A program made the position numbers and the translations under genes. Below the pieces are notes generated by a model that was given only the letters and a program-made list of their open reading frames with translations, searched no databases and had not been told where the DNA came from. A stretch of 64,000 nt of DNA from Athripsodes cinereus (Eukaryota; Arthropoda; Insecta; Trichoptera; Leptoceridae). Of the stretch, positions 26,301-34,919 are shown piece by piece; position 1 is the stretch's first letter, and the number at the start of each line of letters is the position of its first letter. Where the stretch lies: assembly GCA_947579605.1 (NCBI GenBank), contig OX388312.1:22653313-22717312 (forward strand), in the 5' to 3' direction.

Positions 26301-28259
26301 TTGTCTGGCTTCGATAATTCTTTGCTTTCAACTACTTTTGACTCATTCTGAGAATGGAAAAATCGCTGCTTTTTGACAAATTGAAAAAGCAGTCTATATA
26401 ATGAGGAAGGCAAAGAGGACAGATTGCCATATAGAACTATCCTTACATAATTATTTCGCTTCTTTTACATTCATACAATTTTTCATAGACGCATTTATTT
26501 TATTCAACGCACACCATGGTTTCTCATATACCCTCATTCTTCAGAAATCTTTCTCACACAATCCCAAAGTTTTTCCTTTTATGTCTCCATGACATCATTT
26601 CCAGGACCGTTCCCAGCTATAAGTAAAATCCTAGTCATCCTCATTTCGAAATGGATCCAGATTAGCCCGGGTCTAAGACATTCATACCCTTTCATACATT
26701 CACTCTTACTTTTGGATAAAAGGGCATCCACAGCTTGACATGCATATTGTGAACCTGGGACACCAAACCACAAATATCTCTTTCATCAATTCCACATTCT
26801 TTCCTTCACATACCCATAAAAATCTTATTTTCTCACCACTAGAAGACCTCTGCGCTCTATGGAACTGGCCGTGAATAGACTTACTGAGCCCAATAGAGCC
26901 GCTAAGTCCAACTTCTACGAGAGGGCCTTTGGTGTTGGAATCGCCTACCGGTGCTGCTGAGAGATGGTCAGACGATCACTAGCTTCAGAGGCAAATTAAA
27001 AACTAAACTCTTCACTGACGCCCTTGAGACGGTCTAGAGATTGTAAAACGGCGTCATAAATAAAATAAAATCATCCAAAATCATCATCATCATCATCCTT
27101 CCACTCACATTCAAAACCCCAAACCTGCATTCCATTCTCCTCTTTGTATCCTTCTCACACTTTTCACAATATTTATATTAATGATAAATTTGATATTTCG
27201 TTAAAATATTGAGTAAATGCAACATAGAACCTTTTTATGAATAAAGTTTAGTTTAATAAGGGATGATAAATTCTCACAGTATACAAAGTCCCGATAATCA
27301 GATCTAAATACACAAATACTTTTTTATGAGCACGTGGAAATTACACAAAAATTACAGTGGAATTACAAACTTCATATTAAATTTTGACCTGCCTTAATTC
27401 ATGTATTTATCTCACTAATTTTTTTTTCAGACTGGTACATTCTTTGGCGCTATAATAACATGTGTATGTTTACTGTTTGCTGGTTTCCTCGCCCTCTTCA
27501 GTCACATGTCCTCTTTCATGTACAGCATCTCATATATGTCAGTCTTTAGATATGCCCTGGAATCTTTGGTGATTGCTTTATATGGTTTCAATCGTGAACC
27601 ACTTATTTGTCCAGACGATGCCATCTATTGTCATCTCAAGTAAGCATATTTCAATATTTTCATTAGATACTCTTGTACAACTTTAATTTAATACAAAATG
27701 TGTATCTGGGTTTTTTCTTATAAACCCAAGTACTAACTTATAAACATTTCATAGTAAACTTAAAATCTTGTGTCGTGAAAAGGGACTTTACTGGCTGCCA
27801 CCTTTTATGCATAAGACCGAGATTCTACCTCCATGCTACCGACGAATTTAGTTATATTTCTGACTCATCGTAGAATATTTTTTTTTATATTTTTACATTT
27901 TCAATATCTTCTTATCTTAGTTCTTTAAAACAATAAACCTATTCTAGTACTAACTTATCAACTGAACTTAAGTTCATTTCTGTTATTCATATTAACAATA
28001 AAACTCTAGCATTGCTGCGTTTATATTTCTCTTATTCTTTGAGTATATTTTTTGTTCAAACTACTCGATAACATAAATAATCAATTAGTCAATAATTCAT
28101 TTTTATTATTTTTTTTGCAGAAATCCATCTAAATTACTAGAAGAGCTGAAAATGTCTCACGTCAGCTATTGGGAAGATATGGGAATTCTCATGTTCAGTT
28201 TAATAGTGCTGAAGACAATTGCGTACTTTACACTTCGTAGAAATCTTCGATCAAGTTAG
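11131..28259 (+). CDS. ABCG-subfamily half-transporter, 3' part of gene (nine exons)
   Basis: Joined exons 11131-11317, 11959-12104, 19585-19823, 20706-20974, 21636-21804, 21929-22029, 23138-23293, 27431-27639 and 28121-28259 give an uninterrupted 537-residue reading frame. All junctions are AG/GT and all phases agree. In residue order it has a Q-loop region ([13 protein letters not shown]), the ABC signature LSGGQRKR (83-90), Walker B ending in D107-E108, the D-loop GLDS, the H-loop H140, a linker, and a White-type membrane domain from about residue 281 to the stop. This is the order of ABCG half-transporters (NBD before TMD), closest in my judgement to the ABCG1/ABCG4 group, which act as dimers moving sterols or other lipids. 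Substrate and symbol cannot be assigned from sequence. About 120-140 N-terminal residues, including Walker A, are missing, because their exon lies left of the window. No stop or frameshift is seen, so the gene looks functional. Introns are swollen by transposons, chiefly introns 2 and 7. Confidence 0.93.
11430..11640 (+). repeat. Dispersed repeat family D, copy in intron 1
   Basis: Ordered landmarks of the family are present: CCGTAAAAGGCAGGTATTCG, AAATATCACGTTTAAGA, TTTAGCGATGAGGTAAACC, ACCCATCCTAAATG, AAGGACAACTTGCAT and TTTATTACACGCA. At least ten further copies or fragments occur in this window. The family has no visible tRNA promoter or coding capacity. Confidence 0.75.
11645..11790 (-). 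mobile_element. Probable LINE tail, antisense
   Basis: It begins TTTATTTATTTATTTATAG, the complement of an AAATA-type tail, followed by CCAAAGCTTTTTACATGTTA and CGGGTCTGACTCATCTCCT. The same order (TTTTACATGTT after a TTATTT run) recurs near 23375 and 63650. Family not identified. Confidence 0.4.
11959..12104 (+). CDS. ABCG gene 1, exon with ABC signature and Walker B
   Basis: The acceptor is tttttcag and the donor gtaagt. It encodes residues 63-110 plus two bases of codon 111. LSGGQRKR is the ABC signature (C-loop), and [11 protein letters not shown] is Walker B with its catalytic glutamate. The split codon AC/T is completed by the exon at 19585, restoring DEPTTGLDS. Intron 2 that follows is about 7.5 kb and contains piggyBac and hAT insertions. 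Confidence 0.96.
12139..12205 (-). mobile_element. LINE 3' tip in intron 2
   Basis: A run of CATCAT triplets is followed by CGCCCTCAACGCTCCTCTCG and GGAGCACAGGGCAGAAAC. This is the antisense 3' tip of the LINE family at 1809-2285. Confidence 0.75.
12206..13249. other. Intron 2 sequence without recognised feature
   Basis: AT-rich. A GTAGGTACCTAC palindrome sits near 12614. The short frame 12989-13180 has no motif. Confidence 0.35.
13685..15297 (+). pseudogene. piggyBac transposase (PGBD-like), pseudogene
   Basis: The N-terminal part, from MASRRIF, has an acidic region ([20 protein letters not shown]) typical of PGBD-type transposases. A frameshift near 13880 moves it into [21 protein letters not shown] interrupts it at about 14101-14275. 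It resumes at 14331 with [18 protein letters not shown] and [17 protein letters not shown], then from 14660 [48 protein letters not shown] and [14 protein letters not shown]. Between FKVRP (about 14650) and TKKCPL about 150 residues are missing compared with the family, and these include the first two catalytic aspartates. The last, in the GGVDQMD motif, remains. Together with the stops, this shows it makes no active transposase. Confidence 0.88.
14101..14275 (+). mobile_element. tRNA-derived SINE inserted in piggyBac pseudogene
   Basis: CCTGGGTTCGATTCCCAGC contains a perfect B box within a TPSI-arm-like hairpin. An A-box-like GGCTATCTCAGTCG lies upstream. The tail contains an inverted pair CTGTCTCA/TGAGACAG. 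It interrupts the transposase frame, so it inserted after the piggyBac element was in place. This SINE type differs from the one at 9782. Confidence 0.75.
15486..16458. other. Intron 2 sequence, one possible LINE scrap
   Basis: AT-rich. The stretch 16371-16450 (AATGCTCCTCACGAGAG, ACAGAACAGAAACC, TTATAAGAACGG) looks like a decayed antisense scrap of the 1809-2285 LINE. Nothing else is recognised. Confidence 0.35.
16459..16849. mobile_element. Non-autonomous hAT element with 8-bp target duplication
   Basis: TTTTAAAC occurs at 16451-16458 and at 16850-16857, directly flanking the element. The ends are imperfect inverted repeats: TAGTGATTCCCAAAGT at left and CAGAGGTTCCCAAACT read from the right. 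The size is 391 bp with no transposase. Internal GGGGTCCACG-like repeats and a 10-base G run (around 16760) lie inside. Confidence 0.9.
16858..18130. other. Intron 2 sequence, mostly featureless
   Basis: The only structured piece is 17095-17215 (CCCCCGACGTTGGCGATCAC and following), which looks like a fragment of a dispersed insect repeat, perhaps the coding tail of a retroelement. I cannot place it further. Confidence 0.3.
18135..18202. repeat. Short inverted repeat
   Basis: ACCACATCTCAAACGCATCT (18135) recurs inverted at 18181-18202 around a 21-bp loop. The arms are 22-23 bp and perfect. The flanking 17880-18130 looks like decayed LINE coding sequence. Confidence 0.7.
18832..19172 (+). repeat. 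Dispersed insect repeat (CTAGCTGATCCGGCAAACG type)
   Basis: It begins CTAGCTGATCCGGCAAACGT and contains GGTGAACCACCCTTAATTTT, then CACAAAATTTCATTAAAATC, GGTACAGCCGTTTCGGATGA and a TATA-rich end. I recognise this as a very common repeat in moth and butterfly genomes, likely the 3' end of a retroelement-type repeat, from general knowledge rather than a search. Internal A/T runs appear expanded. Confidence 0.65.
19173..19584. other. End of intron 2, no feature seen
   Basis: AT-rich intron sequence ending in the acceptor at 19576-19584. Confidence 0.4.
19585..19823 (+). CDS. ABCG gene 1, exon with D-loop and H-loop
   Basis: The acceptor is ttttttcag and the donor gttagt. It encodes residues 111-190, with GLDS right after Walker B, then [19 protein letters not shown] containing the switch histidine (H140) and the ABCG-typical HQPS. 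It ends with the conserved [10 protein letters not shown] stretch. One base is left over and completes a valine codon in the next exon. Confidence 0.95.
20428..20525 (-). mobile_element. 3'-terminal fragment of Penelope-like family P1
   Basis: ACTGTGTCGGTGTTTAG, then CAATTCCATAGCGAAATAAA, matches the heads of the fold-back elements at 35931 and 58530 and the head fragment at 29889. In element sense (minus strand) this is the 3' end without the ribozyme part. Confidence 0.6.
20553..20610 (+). mobile_element. LINE tail fragment in intron 3
   Basis: GGCGCCTTTGAGTTCATGTT and AAGTAAACGGCGCTTTATAA match, in opposite orientation, the tail at 7350-7400. Confidence 0.55.
20706..20974 (+). CDS. ABCG gene 1, exon of NBD-TMD linker
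   Basis: The acceptor is acgttttcag and the donor gtaaga. It encodes residues 191-280. It starts with LEIANCEYG, the counterpart of the MEVASGEYG segment of ABCG1-like proteins. A variable polar linker follows, then [18 protein letters not shown], the amphipathic connecting helix that precedes the first membrane segment. Confidence 0.92.
21170..21566 (+). mobile_element. LINE 3' end in intron 4
   Basis: The translation from 21192 reads [20 protein letters not shown], then [20 protein letters not shown] and a stop. This is the characteristic last coding stretch of CR1/Jockey-like reverse transcriptases (SLFY-G---FN-LP--I, F----K--L). It is followed by about 160 bp of 3' UTR and an AAATAAATAAATAAAT tail at 21542-21560. 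It is 5'-truncated and sense to the host gene. Confidence 0.8.
21636..21804 (+). CDS. ABCG gene 1, exon with membrane segments 1-2
   Basis: The acceptor is ttttttcag. The donor is placed after the T of CGGT because the next exon then reads LRFPQELLI without a break. It encodes residues 281-336 plus one base. Two hydrophobic stretches are visible, [17 protein letters not shown] and [18 protein letters not shown], matching membrane helices 1 and 2 of the ABC2-type domain. Confidence 0.92.
21929..22029 (+). CDS. ABCG gene 1, short exon of the TMD
   Basis: The acceptor is ggtttcag and the donor gtaaga. It encodes residues 337-370, [20 protein letters not shown] and the following tyrosine-rich stretch. 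This is the conserved intracellular segment (FP-E---L-KE---NWY---AYY) between membrane helices 2 and 3 of ABCG proteins. The preceding intron is the shortest in the gene, 124 bp. Confidence 0.92.
22441..22570 (-). mobile_element. Probable LINE tail, antisense, intron 6
   Basis: It begins TTTATTTATTTATTTATCAT, followed by CTTAAAGGACACAAGCAGTT and a complex sequence ending near CCGACCAAGGTCCC. The layout is an inverted A-rich tail plus retroelement 3' UTR. Family unknown. Confidence 0.4.
22774..22895. repeat. Fold-back MITE in intron 6
   Basis: AACACATTTTAGCGTTAT and GTCGTTCGACTAT at the left recur inverted at the right (ATAGTCGAACGAC, then ATAACGCTAAAATGTGTT). The arms are about 40 bp around a 35-45-bp loop, with a few differences. 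No coding capacity. Confidence 0.8.
23138..23293 (+). CDS. ABCG gene 1, exon with membrane segments 3-4
   Basis: The acceptor is ttattttcag and the donor gtaagt, with both ends in phase 0. It encodes residues 371-422. Hydrophobic stretches [16 protein letters not shown] and [19 protein letters not shown] flank a short loop with [17 protein letters not shown] matches the conserved region ahead of helix 5. Intron 7 that follows is 4.1 kb and holds a LINE. Confidence 0.92.
23375..25712 (+). mobile_element. Non-LTR retrotransposon (endonuclease + reverse transcriptase), degraded, intron 7
   Basis: The upstream part (about 23440-23640) encodes the end of an APE-type endonuclease: [19 protein letters not shown], then [12 protein letters not shown]. 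From 24130 the RT begins with [20 protein letters not shown]. It continues through [62 protein letters not shown] and the catalytic [13 protein letters not shown] (YADD near 24917), to [17 protein letters not shown]. The end (25329-25713) has [18 protein letters not shown] and [16 protein letters not shown]. At least four stops or frameshifts (for example near 24290, 24367, 24570 and 25218) show it is dead. An inserted short palindrome lies at 24088-24123. It is sense to the ABCG gene. A decayed relative of the tail lies at 44765-45005. Confidence 0.9.
25713..26829. other. Intron 7 sequence without recognised feature
   Basis: AT-rich. The frames at 26401-26592 (+) and 26579-26773 (-) show no motif. 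Part of 26560-26820 may be antisense retroelement coding sequence, but I cannot align it. Confidence 0.3.
26830..27105 (+). mobile_element. LINE 3' end with CAT-repeat tail, intron 7
   Basis: CTCTATGGAACTGGCCGTGA, then ACTTCTACGAGAGGGCCTTT and TTCAGAGGCAAATTAAAAAC, encode in shifting frames SNFYERAF and [15 protein letters not shown], typical of the last coding stretch of CR1/Jockey-type LINEs. AAATAAAATAAAATCATCC and (CAT)n follow at 27057-27100. Confidence 0.7.
27431..27639 (+). CDS. ABCG gene 1, exon with membrane segment 5 and extracellular loop
   Basis: The acceptor is ttttttttcag and the donor gtaagc. It encodes residues 423-491 plus two bases. It reads [20 protein letters not shown], then a loop and [19 protein letters not shown], matching the helix 5 to re-entrant region of ABCG proteins (SYxRYxxExxxxxxYG). 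Cysteines in [13 protein letters not shown] match the extracellular loop that carries conserved disulfide cysteines in this family. Confidence 0.93.
27695..27850 (-). mobile_element. tRNA-derived SINE, decayed, intron 8
   Basis: Same family as 9782-9965 but antisense. It has TATCTGGG, TATAAACCCAAGTACTAAC, TTGTGTCGTGAAAAGGGAC and GACCGAGATTCTACCTCCAT. The B box is mutated. Confidence 0.75.
28121..28259 (+). CDS. ABCG gene 1, terminal exon with last membrane segment and stop
   Basis: The acceptor is tttttttgcag. The exon completes a lysine codon (AA/A) and encodes residues 492-537, ending in TAG at 28257-28259. [20 protein letters not shown] is the last membrane helix. The tail [10 protein letters not shown] is short and basic, as is usual at the C terminus of ABCG1-like proteins. 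Confidence 0.94.
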
Positions 28260-28498
28260 CATTACACTTTCACTACATCACTGAAAAAAGTGCAATGTCT
28301 TATAGTCATGAAATGTATGCTACTAATAAGTTAAGTATGTGAGTATAATTAAGTATTTAAAATCAGACTGTCTTAACTTGTAATCTTGACTTTAAAAGCA
28401 TATTGTTGCTATATTAGGATTATTAGTTAATATTTTAACTAAAAATTTACTGTTTCAGCAGAAATTCAGTGAATTTTGATACAAATCGTCGTTGCAGG

Positions 28499-28504
28499 AA
28501 TAAA
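28499..28504 (+). promoter_or_regulatory. Candidate polyadenylation signal for ABCG gene 1
   Basis: This is the first AATAAA after the stop codon, about 240 bases downstream. Other AATAAA copies follow (for example near 29676), and AATAAA is common by chance in such AT-rich DNA, so the real 3' end is uncertain. Confidence 0.25.
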
Positions 28505-28696
28505 ACCTCTAATTCCCCCACGTTGGAAATATAGGTATATCTATACCATCACAGCATATCCCTTGAGAAAAACTGCAAGTTATTAGCATACAGGTCGCCC
28601 TCTTTGTACTGTAATTAATAAGGCTTACCTTATCGCTGGATTAAAGATGTCAAATGTCTTATATAGAAAATAGGTTCTTATAATAATGGTAAGTGA

Positions 28697-28882
28697 GTAG
28701 ATTTTTTTTTTTTTAAATAAAAGATATATCTGGGTTTTGTTATAAACCCAAATACAACTTTATACACCTTCCACAGTAAGCTAAAAGCTTGTGTCGTGAA
28801 AGGGGAGTTTGCCGGCACCTGGGATCGAACCGCGGACCCCTTGTTCAAGAGGCCGAGACTCTACTTCCAGGCTACCGACGAA
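28697..28882 (-). mobile_element. tRNA-derived SINE downstream of ABCG gene 1
   Basis: GGGATCGAACC on the plus strand is a perfect antisense B box, and TCTACTTCCAGGCTACCGAC is the antisense A-box part. The body contains GGTTTTGTTATAAACCC and GCTTGTGTCGTGAAAGGGGA. A long T run at 28700 is the complement of the A-rich tail. The frame 28789-29016 across it is chance. Confidence 0.88.
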
Positions 28883-31800
28883 TTATTTTTAGACTTTCAA
28901 ATTTAAAAAAACTTGCCTTTAGGTATGTATTACATATGAAAAAAATCAATTACTATTCGAAGTTTTTAGATTATCTCATAGATACATCAGGCTATGTTAG
29001 AGTACAAAGCTATTAAATTTTCACAAAAACTATGAAACTTTTGGAGCCAATTTATTTCTCAACTCATTGAATAAAAATTATTGTTTCCTTTATTATCTCT
29101 AACAAAAAAAAAGTGCTACAGGTAAAGATATAATTTGTGTTAAAACAGTCACAATATGTGGTATAAGTAAAATAATGGATTATCCATAGTCATAATTCAC
29201 ATAAATTTAACTTGCGTAGTAAATGGATAAATGTTAATTTTGAATATTTACTCTAACTTCATTACTTTTATACACTGAATTCCTCATAGTTGGGTAAATA
29301 ACCAAAGTAAAGCATTTATTTTACATATTATTTACTTTAAAATGTTTTCATCATGTCGAATATTATAATATTCTTTTATACAATAAATATCTTACTATTT
29401 AGGTATTAAGTCTATTAATGTGATGTCTTAGTTATGTAAGAAACATTGTTTTACAATTTAAATGGTTGTGTGATGCACGTAGTCTTATTATTGGTTTAGC
29501 AATATAATTTAATTAATTCTTATGTAAGTATTTTATTTGAATGGATATGTTAAGGAATATATTTAATTATATTCTCCAATATCTTCCATCCACCGTAATC
29601 ATATTTTCAAGATGTTTAATTTATAACAATTAGAATAAATATATTATATTATTATAATATAATTTAAATTTATTAAATAAATCCTTGTTTCTTATTTCCA
29701 ATAATTGTATCTTTATTAATTATTGAATTTATAACCAATTGAGTGGATCAGAGTAAAAATGTCCTAGCTAAATCGATCTGGGTCACCTGCATTAACGTTA
29801 GTACTTTCTTCAAAATATACCCTTTACGAGTCTTCCACCATACATTTTTACACCCGCTCTTACCAAGTTCTTCACAATTTTATTTCCTCACTGTGTCGGT
29901 GTTTAGGTAGTAGAACTCCATAGCGAAATAAATTAAACAAATGTCAAATGACAGATTACTAAGATCTTATTGGCAGCCCTAGCAGCCTTACTTTGTGATT
30001 TTTGCGAGTAGTTTGTATTATTACTAATTACACCAACTGACTGATTTGAAAGATTTTTTGTAATAAATCATAAGTACAAAGTTATTACTAATAAAATATG
30101 GTGCGAGAATAAATATAACTTTCAGAGAACAAAATTCTTATTCACGTATAAAATCTTATTAATAATATTAATTAAATACCTTCTGCCTATATGGATAAAG
30201 GATAAAATTATAGTCAAATTAATTATTTATTTTAAGTATATTATGCCTGTGATGCATCCTTAATATTTTAAGTGAATAGTGAAAATATTAGAATAAAATG
30301 AAACACGATATTTATAATATTTGCTCAATTATTGTAATAAGTATATTATGTATTTGGATATTACATAAGATATATCTAGTATATTTGTAGTTCATAGCAT
30401 AGACGCCCAACAAGACCGAGTTATCTTTTAATTTTTGATTAGTGATATTACTGTGTGAACAAGCAAATTTCACATCACACTTGGGATTACCACCGAAGAC
30501 CAGCAAAGTAAAAATATTGTTATCTTGAAGTTCGTCAAGCAGAATAAAGTTCTAAATGATGAAGGTTCAAATCTTATTACCTATCGAACCCATAGATATC
30601 AGTGATTACTTTAAACCAAGTGTGATTAACTATACATCTTACATTATATTTTCATTCGATATATAATCTCAAAATAGGTATTTAAAAACTACGTTTGTAT
30701 GAACGTTTAAAACTTTGAAAAGTATGGTGCAATTGTCACATATTTATTACAATATGACCACAATGTATCACTCATATCGGGTGAATTGTCTCAAATGATA
30801 CAGGTAATAATAATAACTTCTTTAAGTACTAAATTATTTTTTATGTATGGATTATCACCTTCACAAAATCACTATTCAATGCAAATATTACTTACCTACT
30901 TGTCGAAGGTATAATTATTATGTAATAATTTATGGCACATTTAGCATTTAGTATTTGCACTTTTATGTTGTGATCACGTCGTAATAAAATTCTGGTAATT
31001 TATCATCACAATATTTTGTTTTATTCACCCTTGAAAAGCTTACATATATTTTAATAAAGCATGACGCTTTCAGTAAAGAAATAAATAAAATTTAAGAAAT
31101 ATTTTTCTTATTTATTGTCTTGTATTTAATTGGTATTTTTTTTTTGTAAAACTCCATGTTGATCATAAAATAAAATAAAATTTGTTGATCATCAAAAAGA
31201 CGTTCTAATAATTAAAACAATCTTATAGTGGAATGAAACAGTATTTGATTTAATTTTAAATATTATTTTTTATAATGCATTTCCACAAAGTTACACTTGA
31301 AAATATAGAATAAATAAAATTTGTTTAAAGTATTACTAACTAAATATTAAACATATTTTATTTTTTGGTTTATTTATTGTCATTTTTTAAATTCCACCCG
31401 CAAGACATATTATTTTCATGACATAAACTTTCATGTTATGTTTGAAAAACAGTAACTAGTAAAGTAACAATCTTGTCAATACGCAGTAGCACTACATTGA
31501 TCAAGTTAGTATTAAAATTCGAATGCGCTTCATAGGTATGTAGGTACATAATTTACTAATTTATTTTCTATTCAATACATTGCCATCTAGCGTAACATCT
31601 AAGAAATAATACAACAAAATAACTCGATACAAACCGTAAAGTAACAACCTTTTCGTCATCATTTGATTATTTTATTGTTGGATACATAATAATCTCCTTC
31701 CAAGATAACCATCAATGAAAATATAATCCACAATTAGAAAATAAAAATACATACTTATAATTCTTATAATATTTTTTTTAATTTATATATTCGATTTATT

Positions 31801-32540
31801 GGCAGTTGTCCTTGTTACTTTGTATTTACTAATAGACTTCAACGCATCTGTGTATTTCTCATTCATTTCGATAGATGGACTTAATGCCTTTAATTAGACA
31901 CATTAATAATTATGTCTTACAGAGACAATTTAATTTCAATTTTATTAATATGCAGATTTCATAATATTATTTATCTACGTGATTTTCAATAAAATTATGC
32001 ATTTCTCTATCTGTATTCCTTTGATGTCTTATATCGAAATTGATTTGCCGCTCAATCATCTGAAACAAAGTTAATTATTTTAATACTAATGTCATTGCAA
32101 TGGATATTCACAGATCGTTTTTATTGTCACGCATACTAAATTCTTGTAATATGGAAAAGTGATAAGTGAAACATATAAGGCAGGTATTTGTGTGACAGAC
32201 ATAATGAGCGATTACCTTGTGAATTATTGTTAATCTATTTTTGTTAATCGATGAATAAGATTATTAAAATTGATGTAGGTAGGTACATTTTTTATCATTA
32301 TTTAGGCAATCCACCCAATATTGAGTGATTTTTCAGGGCAGGTACCGTTCATCGTCGTTTCTTCATAGCATTAAGTAGGTAGGTACCTACTAACTTACAT
32401 ACCTATGTACGTACATAATATTATTATGAAATACAACGTAGTTCAATACAGATTTGGATCCATCAAAAATTTCATCCTGCCAAATGACAGCAGGCTTAAA
32501 ACATAGATCTTTCTTCTTACGAAAATCATCTAGCGAAATA
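28883..32540. other. Start of intergenic spacer, almost featureless
   Basis: Very AT-rich sequence with many AATAAA and TATA-like strings. Apart from the scrap at 29889 and a GTAGGTAGGTACCTAC near 32376 I see no gene, RNA or repeat. Confidence 0.35.
29889..29945 (-). mobile_element. 3'-terminal scrap of Penelope-like family P1
   Basis: CACTGTGTCGGTGTTTAGG, then TAGTAGAACTCCATAGCGAA, matches the head of the element at 35931. Only about 57 bp remain. Confidence 0.65.
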
Positions 32541-32785
32541 CTATTCCGTGGAACAACCGGCGAAAATTGGTCTCTTAATCTTTTTCATAATATTTTGAGT
32601 GTCCATTTGAAGGCATATGCTTTAAAACATATGCTTTAAAACATATGCTTAAAAACATTTAACATCTTAAATTCAACGGTGATGTTTGCCACCCGTACTG
32701 TATATCTTGATTTTTGTTGACACACAGAGGACAGCTTGCATGTTTATTACACGCATTTGGCCCTTTGGCTATTTCACCTTTTGAT
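32541..32785 (+). repeat. Dispersed repeat family D, copy with internal 16-bp tandem repeat
   Basis: The order CCGGCGAAAATTGGTCTC, TTTTGAGTGTCC, ATTTAACATCTTAAATTCA, GTTTGCCACCC, TTGTTGACACACAGAGGACA and TTTATTACACGCA follows the family. ACATATGCTTTAAAAC is repeated about three times at 32613-32658, inside the place where other copies have the GTAAAACATCACG segment. Confidence 0.7.
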
Positions 32786-33729
32786 TCCCATAAGAAATTT
32801 AAAATTTAGTTAATTATCTAGCATTTTATTCTTCTTTAATTTGGGTTTTCTGTTATTTCTCCATTTCGCAATAAGGTGAATACCGGAGAAGGTAGATATT
32901 TATTATTTTTCTTTAAATTCTTCTCTTTTGAATCCGTCTACAGTTCAATCCGGAATCACTTATCAATAGATTTTTATCAGTGAATTATAATTACTTACTT
33001 TCTTATCAACACGGGCTTCTCCCAATATGCCTTGTTCAAACTTTATAAAACTGCTTGTCTCTGAATCTTATTTCAATTTTTCTTATAGCCTAATGATGGA
33101 ATCGAGAGTCTCCTTATACTAGTAAGCGATATAAGGGCTCTAGTAAGCGATATTTATAAAGTCGTTTGGTTAACTACATAATATGTTTTTCTTTCAATTT
33201 ATCTTAAAATGTACTTCCAAATGACCTTTGGTCAATAACATTGAAATTTTTCATGATAGTTTAGACAAACATAAATATCAAACGCAAACCTATAATTTTT
33301 GTGCATTTTGTAGATTGCAAACATATCGATGTTTTTGTGAAACGTCATGACATTCAACAATCATTTCATACCTTCATTATAACAATAATATTTAACCATC
33401 TATCAGCTGAATATTCTTTTTATCTGTACTTTTAACATTAGTATCACAACATTTGTATCGATTATGGTAATATATTTGTTATTGTATAAATTTATCACGT
33501 GTTGATTACATCTGTGGTGTAGCTGATAATTATCAGAGATAAGCAGTTAAGTAACATCCTCGCCGTTTCCTGTAATGTAATTGATATCCATCATAAAGAA
33601 TTTTCCGAGATTATAATTAATCTCGTCAATTAAACCATTGTATGCTGAAAAGGAATTATAACCTGTTTGTTATATTATAGCAAATTATTCACTTGTTTAA
33701 CCAATATACGGCAGTCGTATATCACTATA
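32786..33729. other. No feature seen
   Basis: AT-rich spacer. AGTAAGCGATAT occurs twice near 33122-33152. No coding sequence is recognised. Confidence 0.35.
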
Positions 33730-34105
33730 ATTATAATGGTAGTTCTGGCAGGGAATAGATCTTTCGGGCATTGATCATGTTCATTCCGTCTTACATCCAA
33801 CATTCTCATAAAACACTTGCTATCAGAGCTTAGTATCTTCCACTCTTGAGTCTTAGTCAGGTGCCATATAGAACGATTGATGTCACGAATGACGCTGTGC
33901 GCCGACGCACTCAGCAGTGCACTGAGCACTGATTTTCCATTTGCAAGGGTTCCAACGGCCGGGCACCCCTCTTTCGCAATACACTGTTCCTATAACAACG
34001 ACATCGGAGCGCTGGTGACGCAATTGGCGTAGAGTAGCTCTGAATGGAGAAAGCTGGTTTCTGCTCTGTGCTCCCGAGATAGCGTTGAGGGCGACGATAA
34101 TATCT
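33730..34105. mobile_element. LINE 3' end with 5' inversion
   Basis: 33745-33885 is the minus-strand sense of the 1809-2285 family (WKILSSDSKCFMRMLDVRRN, NEHDQC). From about 33886 the same element runs on the plus strand (AATGACGCTGTGCGCCGACG, CAATACACTGTTCCTATAAC, AGCTCTGAATGGAGAAAGC, GTGCTCCCGAGATAGCGTTG). The two parts are adjacent in the parent element but inverted relative to each other. This is the signature of twin priming during target-primed reverse transcription. Confidence 0.75.
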
Positions 34106-34290
34106 GGCAAGTGTTCGTCCTTAAATATCGCACGTATAAGACATATACCTACTATTTACAATTCAGCGATGAGGTATGCCGCTTATCCTGAGTGTCTTAA
34201 TTTTATGCTGGCATAGATAAATGAACTTGCGTGTTAATTGCGTGCAGTTAGCCTGCTGGCAACCCAGATTATGAGATATGCCGTGACAAT
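34106..34290 (+). repeat. Dispersed repeat family D copy
   Basis: It contains GTGTTCGTCC, CAATTCAGCGATGAGGTATG, CTTATCCTGAGTGTCTTAAT, GCGTGCAGTTAGCCTGCTGG and GATATGCCGTGA. It directly follows the 3' tip of the LINE at 33730. Confidence 0.8.
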
Positions 34291-34765
34291 ACAAATAGAG
34301 AGATAATAATATTATTAAGTGTACCAGCGCTTCATCTTTGAGTGGCATAAAATTCCTCATATTTTTTTGATGCCATTTTGTAGAAGAAATTTGGTTAATT
34401 TATTTGTGATTAACTTCAGCAGCAATGCATTTATTTATAAAAAAATTTCCTAGGCATTTAATTATGATTTTTTTCCTTTGCATTAAATTAAGAAATATTT
34501 TCCTTTACCCTATTCTTTGAATCGGGTTATTGAAATCAATAAAATTACTTACTACTGCAATTGAAATAAACCTAGTTTATGCAGCTCATCCATAAACTAC
34601 TAAATAGGTTAATTGTCCACTAGAATAAAATAAAAATTACCATAATGCTATCAATAAAATGTGTGACAGTATTATACCCAGTATGAAAATAAAACGTTAT
34701 TTATTTACTTGCTTATGTAACAATACTTGAGAAAGATTGGTAACAGAGCTAACATGTAAAAAGTA

Positions 34766-34810
<45 letters not shown>

Positions 34811-34919
34811 AATGCTTTGATTTTCGTATTAAACTGGTTATTTGCACTTACGTATGTGAATTATATGTGAGAAGTAACACGATAGGTATGATTTTAACAT
34901 GAAGCTAAGCATCACTTGC
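34291..34919. other. AT-rich spacer with TA microsatellite
   Basis: A (TA)n run lies at about 34772-34806. No gene is seen. Confidence 0.6.

Noticed and set aside
28790..28880. A tRNA gene on the minus strand
   Set aside because: It belongs to a SINE family with four other copies here, with the same non-tRNA body.
30300..31600. Possible promoter or 3' UTR signals (TATA, AATAAA) in the spacer
   Set aside because: Such strings are expected by chance at this AT content, and nothing else supports a gene there.
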